From Bacillota bacterium (GTDB taxonomy: Bacteria > Bacillota > Clostridia > Oscillospirales > Ruminococcaceae), in contig JAEZVA010000022.1 in NCBI GenBank assembly GCA_023443315.1, forward strand, positions 1 to 15,338: a DNA stretch of 15,338 nt. The letters are read 5' to 3'. The stretch's first letter is position 1. Every line of letters begins with the position of its first letter. Both the position numbers and the translations under genes were made by a program. Positions 11,430 to 15,338 of the stretch are shown one piece after another. The notes below the pieces were generated by a model. That model saw only the letters and a program-made list of their open reading frames with translations. It was not told the DNA's origin and did not search any database.

Positions 11430-12845
11430 TTGATTTTTGCAAACCTGTTGTTTATCTATCTGTTTTTGCCGCTGAACATTTTACTGTACTTTATCTTTAA
11501 AAACAAAGGCTACCGCAACTTTGTGCTGGTGGCTTTTTCGCTTATCTTCTATGCCTGGGGCGAGCCGGTCATGGTGTGGATCTTGCTTGCAAGCGTCATG
11601 CTAAACTACGCCCTTACCCTGTTAATGGAGCAGTACCGCGGTACGATAGGGGCTAAGATTGTGCTTGCAATCGGCGTCGCGGCTGACCTTGGGGTGCTGT
11701 GTGTCTTTAAGTACAGCGGCTTTTTGGTGCAGAACTTCAACGACCTTTTCTCTGTCACACTGCCGGTACCAAGCATCGTGCTGCCCATTGGCATCTCGTT
11801 TTACACCTTTCAGATCCTCACCTACATGGTGGATGTATACCGCGGGGAGGTTCCCGCCCAGCGTTCGCCGCTTAAGCTTTTGATGTACATCTCGATGTAC
11901 CACCAGCTGGTTGCGGGACCGATTGTGCGTTACAGCCACATCGCGGATGAGATTGAAAACCGCACCATCTCCCCCGCCGAGGTGAGCCGCGGCATTACCC
12001 GCTTTATCATCGGTCTAAGCAAAAAGGTACTGATTGCAAACGCCGCGGGTGCGCTGAGCACAAGCTATCTCGACGGCGATCTGTCCGCCTTGTCGGTTGC
12101 GGGTGCGTGGTTTGGGCTTTTGATGTTTACGCTACAGATCTACTTTGACTTTTCCGGCTACTCGGATATGGCGATTGGCCTCGGTCTCATCTTCGGCTTT
12201 CACTACCATGAGAACTTTGACTACCCGTATATCTCCACCTCCGCCACCGAGTTTTGGCGCAGGTGGCACATCTCGCTGGGCAGCTTTTTTCGCGACTATG
12301 TGTACATCCCACTTGGCGGTAACCGTAAGCGGCAGTACCTTAACCTAGCCATTGTGTGGCTGTTAACCGGGCTGTGGCACGGCGCAAGCTGGAACTTTAT
12401 TTTGTGGGGGCTGTATTTTGGCGTATTGATTATGCTCGAGAAGCTGTTTTTGGGGAAGGTTCTTTCCCGCATTCCCCGCATTGTTTCGTGGCTGTACCTA
12501 ATACTTGCCGTGGTTGTGGGCTGGGCACTGTTCTACTTTACCGACCTTGCCCGCCTTGGGCAGTTCTTCGGTGTGCTGTTTGGCACTGCGGGCAACCCGC
12601 TTACCGATCTGGCTCTGAGCATTAACGTATCGTCGAACATTGTGTGGATCATTATCGCTGCGGTGTGTACCCTGCCCATTGTACCGTGGGTAAAGCGGAG
12701 GCTCACCGAGCGTCTGTACGACGGTTCCCCCGTTTATACCGCGATAGACTGCGGTCAGATTGTCATCAATGTCGTGCTGCTTGCCGTGTGCACCATGCTG
12801 CTAGTAGGGCAGGGCTACAATCCGTTCTTGTACTACCGATTCTAA
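11430..12845 (+). CDS. MBOAT-family O-acyltransferase (AlgI/PatA/DltB-like)
   Basis: A 471-residue polytopic membrane acyltransferase. Hallmarks are TEFWRRWHISLGSFFRDYVYIPLGGN (split across residues 273-298) and the catalytic-histidine segment LWHGASWNFILWG, with His317. The N-terminus FLPLNILLYFI is the usual first helix. Family knowledge: MBOAT proteins pass an acyl group through the membrane for O-acylation of an extracellular polymer such as polysaccharide, peptidoglycan or teichoic acid. I chose TTG at 11430 because AGGGAGG lies 8 nt upstream and a promoter lies within the frame's earlier part; the open frame extends back to 11313 without family likeness. The DHHW gene follows by 25 bp, as is common for MBOAT/AlgJ-like pairs. 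Confidence 0.9.
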   Translation: MIFANLLFIYLFLPLNILLYFIFKNKGYRNFVLVAFSLIFYAWGEPVMVWILLASVMLNYALTLLMEQYRGTIGAKIVLAIGVAADLGVLCVFKYSGFLVQNFNDLFSVTLPVPSIVLPIGISFYTFQILTYMVDVYRGEVPAQRSPLKLLMYISMYHQLVAGPIVRYSHIADEIENRTISPAEVSRGITRFIIGLSKKVLIANAAGALSTSYLDGDLSALSVAGAWFGLLMFTLQIYFDFSGYSDMAIGLGLIFGFHYHENFDYPYISTSATEFWRRWHISLGSFFRDYVYIPLGGNRKRQYLNLAIVWLLTGLWHGASWNFILWGLYFGVLIMLEKLFLGKVLSRIPRIVSWLYLILAVVVGWALFYFTDLARLGQFFGVLFGTAGNPLTDLALSINVSSNIVWIIIAAVCTLPIVPWVKRRLTERLYDGSPVYTAIDCGQIVINVVLLAVCTMLLVGQGYNPFLYYRF

Positions 12846-12870
12846 TAATGGAAGGCTGGGAACACCGATA

Positions 12871-14358
12871 ATGGCTTATATCAAGGTGAAAACAGAATAT
12901 TTCGACAAAAAGCCGGTGCCTGACCTTCACTTTGACTGCCCGCGCCCAATAAGCCTTGCCGGCAGTGCGGGTATCGCCGTTGTGTCGGTGTTTATTGGTA
13001 TTGTGGGGCTGCTTGCCCTTGTGCTGCCAAAGCCCGAAGCATCGGAGTTTGAGGGACGCGAGCTTGCCGATATGCCCACCATGACGGTGCAAACGCTACT
13101 GAGCGGCGCGTACACCGAGCAGGTGGACGCGTTTTACTCCGACACCTTCCCGTTTCGCGACCTGTTTGTAGAGCTTGCCGCCCAGTACAACGCATTAAAG
13201 GGCTTTAACGAAGACGACGTGACCCTGCACGGTACGGTGCCTGTCGTGCCTGACGAGCCGCCGTCTGCCGCCCCGCCTGTAGCTTCCTCCGAAAAACCAT
13301 CGAGCGAGGCTACGAGCTCCGGCGCGCCATCCTCCTCCGAGCATCCCTCATCAAGCCAGCCTGCGTCCTCCGAACCAGCGGATGGCGCCCTCGAATCGGG
13401 CGGAGAGATGAAGGAGGGCGTGTTCATCGTCGGCGACCGCGCCATGTCCTTGTTTGGCACAGACGGAAAAGAGGGCAAGCGGTATGCGGGTGTGATAACT
13501 GGCTATCAAGAGCAGTTCGGCAGCGATGTGAAGATTTACAATCTTGTGGTGCCCACCCAGTCGGAATTTTATCTGCCGAAGAAGTACGCAAACTTTTCGC
13601 GCTCGCAAAAGGCGAACATCGATTTGATATACGACAGCCTCGGCTCCACCATTGTGCCCATCCGCAGCGCCTATGATGAGCTTAAGGCGCATACCGGCGA
13701 GTACCTGTACTTCCGTACCGACCATCACTGGACACCGCTGGCCGCCTACTACGCGTATGTGGGCTTTTGCAAGGATGCGGGGCTTACCGCCGTACCGCTG
13801 AGCAACATGACTTCCGCACGCAAGGAGAACTTCCTAGGTAGCCTATATCGCCTAACCCAAGACCCCAAGCTAAAGGCAAGCCCCGATTATATGGACTATT
13901 ATATGGTACCCACCACCGTTTCGGGCGAGCTGTACAAGAAGGGTGCGCGCAACACGCCCTATAAAGCGCCCGTATACGCGGACAGTGCAAAGGGGTCAAA
14001 CACCTATTCGCTGTTTTTGGGCGGCGACTGGCCGTTGTTTGTGATAAAGAGCGGCGCGGGTACGGGGCGTTCGATCGCCGTTGTCAAGGAGTCGTTCGGC
14101 AACGCATTCGCGCCCTACCTTGCCAGCCACTACGACACGGTGTATGTGGTGGATCAGCGGTACTTTGAAAAGGATTTTGACCAGTTCATCAAAGACAACG
14201 GCATCAAAGAGGTGCTGTTTATCAACAACATTTTCGCCGCAAACACCACCGTACAGATTAACTGGATTAAGAACCTGAATTACGAAAAGGCGTGGCCTAC
14301 ACCTTCGTCTTCCACGGCGTCCTCCTCGTCCGAGGCGCCGCCGCCCGATGAGGAGTAG
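12871..14358 (+). CDS. DHHW-family secreted/membrane-anchored AlgX/AlgJ-like protein
   Basis: A 495-residue protein anchored by one membrane helix (about 31-52). The extracytoplasmic part carries the family motif in FRTDHHWTPLAAYYAY (Asp284, His285, His286, Trp287), which resembles the Asp-His pair of AlgJ/AlgX SGNH-like acetyltransferases. ENFLGSLYR (319-327) and VVKESFGNAFAPYL (404-417), possibly holding the serine, follow. A Ser/Pro-rich low-complexity linker at about 129-172 interrupts the domain, and a second Ser-rich acidic tail ends the protein. Family knowledge suggests the protein transfers the acyl group delivered by the MBOAT partner to a surface glycan; the exact acceptor is unknown. 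It has only a weak ribosome-binding site (AAGGCTGGGA). Confidence 0.87.
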   Translation: MAYIKVKTEYFDKKPVPDLHFDCPRPISLAGSAGIAVVSVFIGIVGLLALVLPKPEASEFEGRELADMPTMTVQTLLSGAYTEQVDAFYSDTFPFRDLFVELAAQYNALKGFNEDDVTLHGTVPVVPDEPPSAAPPVASSEKPSSEATSSGAPSSSEHPSSSQPASSEPADGALESGGEMKEGVFIVGDRAMSLFGTDGKEGKRYAGVITGYQEQFGSDVKIYNLVVPTQSEFYLPKKYANFSRSQKANIDLIYDSLGSTIVPIRSAYDELKAHTGEYLYFRTDHHWTPLAAYYAYVGFCKDAGLTAVPLSNMTSARKENFLGSLYRLTQDPKLKASPDYMDYYMVPTTVSGELYKKGARNTPYKAPVYADSAKGSNTYSLFLGGDWPLFVIKSGAGTGRSIAVVKESFGNAFAPYLASHYDTVYVVDQRYFEKDFDQFIKDNGIKEVLFINNIFAANTTVQINWIKNLNYEKAWPTPSSSTASSSSEAPPPDEE

Positions 14359-14401
14359 CACGGCGATTAGAGTGCGTAATGGAATAGAAAGAGGGTGCGA
14401 C

Positions 14402-15338
14402 ATGCCTGTAGCTGCGCAGTACAAGGCGGACACAGAAGCGATATTGTCACACCGGCACGACAACGGCGCAGACCTTTTTACTACACCCGACAATCGCCTG
14501 ATTAAGGGCGCACCGTTCTCAACCCTCGAAAGCGTCTCGATGCTTTTGGAACTAGGGTTGGAGCCGGACGACCCGCTACTGCGGGAGTGTGCCGACCTGA
14601 TTTTGAGTACCTGGCGGGAGGACGGACGATTTCGATTGTCGCCGCAGGGGGCTGTTTACCCCTGCCACACCGTTCATGCCGCCGAGGTGCTGTGCCGCTT
14701 GGGGTATACCCGAGATGAGCGGCTGCAAAAGACCTTTTCGCATCTTCTGGATATCCAGCAGCCCGACGGTGGCTGGCGTTGCAACAAGTTTAGCTTTGGC
14801 AGAGGTCCCGAGACCGAGTACTCCAACCCCCTCCCGACGCTCACCGCCCTTAGCGCATTTCGCTTGGCGGGTTACCACAACACCGAACAGGCGCTTGACC
14901 GGGCGGTGGACTTCCTGCTCGCTCACTGGACGATAAAAAAACCGATTGGTCCATGCCATTATGGAATAGGCACCCTGTTTATGCAGGTGGAATACCCGTT
15001 TCGGGGCTACAACCTTTTTTCTTATGTGTATGTTTTATCCTTTTACAACCGGGCAAAGAAGGATAATCGGTTTTTAGAGGCAGTTGCTGCGCTCAAAGCC
15101 AAAACGGTAGACGGACAGATTGTTGTGGAGCGTGCCGTGCCAAAGCTTGCGTCGCTGTCGTTCTGCAAAAAGGGCAAAGCAAGCGAACTTGCCACGCGGC
15201 ATTATGAAGAAAGGCTCTATAATAAAAGTTGTGGTAAGCAGCAAATAGAGCTCAAAAAGAGCAAAAAAAGAGAGCATATTTGTGGAAAAACCGATAGAAT
15301 GGAATTGCTTAAGAAACCATCATCGGAGGAACACAATA
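14402..15338 (+). CDS. Prenyltransferase/squalene-oxidase-repeat protein, open at the window end
   Basis: The frame starts at ATG 14402 behind AAAGAGGGTG and runs 312 codons to the edge with no stop. It has an alpha/alpha-toroid look: repeated helical pairs with DLILSTWREDGRF (65-77), HLLDIQQPDGGWRCNKF (114-130, holding a QxxDGGW motif) and LTALSAFRLAGY (148-159). Such proteins are soluble and often of unknown activity; the acidic DxDD motif of true cyclases is not seen. The part IVVERAVPKLASLSFCKKGKASELATRHYEE (240-270) looks like the usual end of these proteins. The following Lys-rich 40 residues look unlike the family and may be read-through after a lost stop, or a frameshift. It lies 43 bp after the DHHW gene. 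Confidence 0.75.
   Translation, partial: MPVAAQYKADTEAILSHRHDNGADLFTTPDNRLIKGAPFSTLESVSMLLELGLEPDDPLLRECADLILSTWREDGRFRLSPQGAVYPCHTVHAAEVLCRLGYTRDERLQKTFSHLLDIQQPDGGWRCNKFSFGRGPETEYSNPLPTLTALSAFRLAGYHNTEQALDRAVDFLLAHWTIKKPIGPCHYGIGTLFMQVEYPFRGYNLFSYVYVLSFYNRAKKDNRFLEAVAALKAKTVDGQIVVERAVPKLASLSFCKKGKASELATRHYEERLYNKSCGKQQIELKKSKKREHICGKTDRMELLKKPSSEEHN
15325..15338 (+). promoter_or_regulatory. Possible ribosome-binding site of a next gene at the window edge
   Basis: GGAGG followed by AACACAATA at the last bases fits a Shine-Dalgarno site whose ATG would begin at 15338. The candidate start is in the same frame as the open prenyltransferase-repeat frame, which suggests that frame should have stopped earlier. 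Confidence 0.35.

Overview
The window looks like chromosomal DNA of an anaerobic, fermentative Firmicute, probably a Clostridia member of the Oscillospirales type. The grounds are an HndABC-type NAD(P)-linked [FeFe]-hydrogenase operon with Rex-like operators, Shine-Dalgarno-led genes with frequent GTG and TTG starts, an IscU-like scaffold paired with a GGGtGRT protein, and Ser/Glu-rich tails on secreted proteins. The lineage is an inference from gene content only.

Layout. (1) Bases 1-1600, minus strand: hndA, an orphan HATPase gene, hndB and the first codons of hndC, reading out of the left edge. Their promoter region (about 1600-1865) carries two Rex-type operators 31 bp apart and a leader with three small hairpins. 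(2) Bases 2090-4872, minus strand: a promoter, a fluoride (crcB-type) riboswitch with an intrinsic terminator, a Na+/H+ exchanger-family antiporter, a five-helix membrane protein, a YfjL-like anchored protein and a closing terminator. (3) Bases 4889-6824, minus strand: a second promoter and a second fluoride-type riboswitch, then an IscU/NifU-like scaffold gene and a GGGtGRT gene. (4) Bases 6825-8388, minus strand: a GNAT acetyltransferase and a PflX-like radical SAM protein with overlapping ends and their own terminator. (5) From 8633 onward, plus strand: a SpoVB-like flippase, a small lipoprotein made almost wholly of 11 acidic pentapeptide repeats, a 105-bp MITE-like palindrome, then an MBOAT acyltransferase, a DHHW-family protein and an open-ended prenyltransferase/squalene-oxidase-repeat protein.

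The most notable feature is regions 2 and 3 together. Two adjacent operons each start with a fluoride-type aptamer sharing an identical 17-nt P1/loop, and each has a terminator that sequesters the aptamer's 3' half, so both should be fluoride-ON. One drives an antiporter with two uncharacterised membrane proteins. The other drives Fe-S scaffold/GGGtGRT genes. This suggests a fluoride-response island joining ion transport to iron-sulfur cluster maintenance.

The right half encodes envelope functions: lipid-linked substrate flipping, a surface lipoprotein, and an MBOAT/DHHW pair that probably acylates an extracellular polymer. Stretches without genes are covered by regulatory or 'other' entries.
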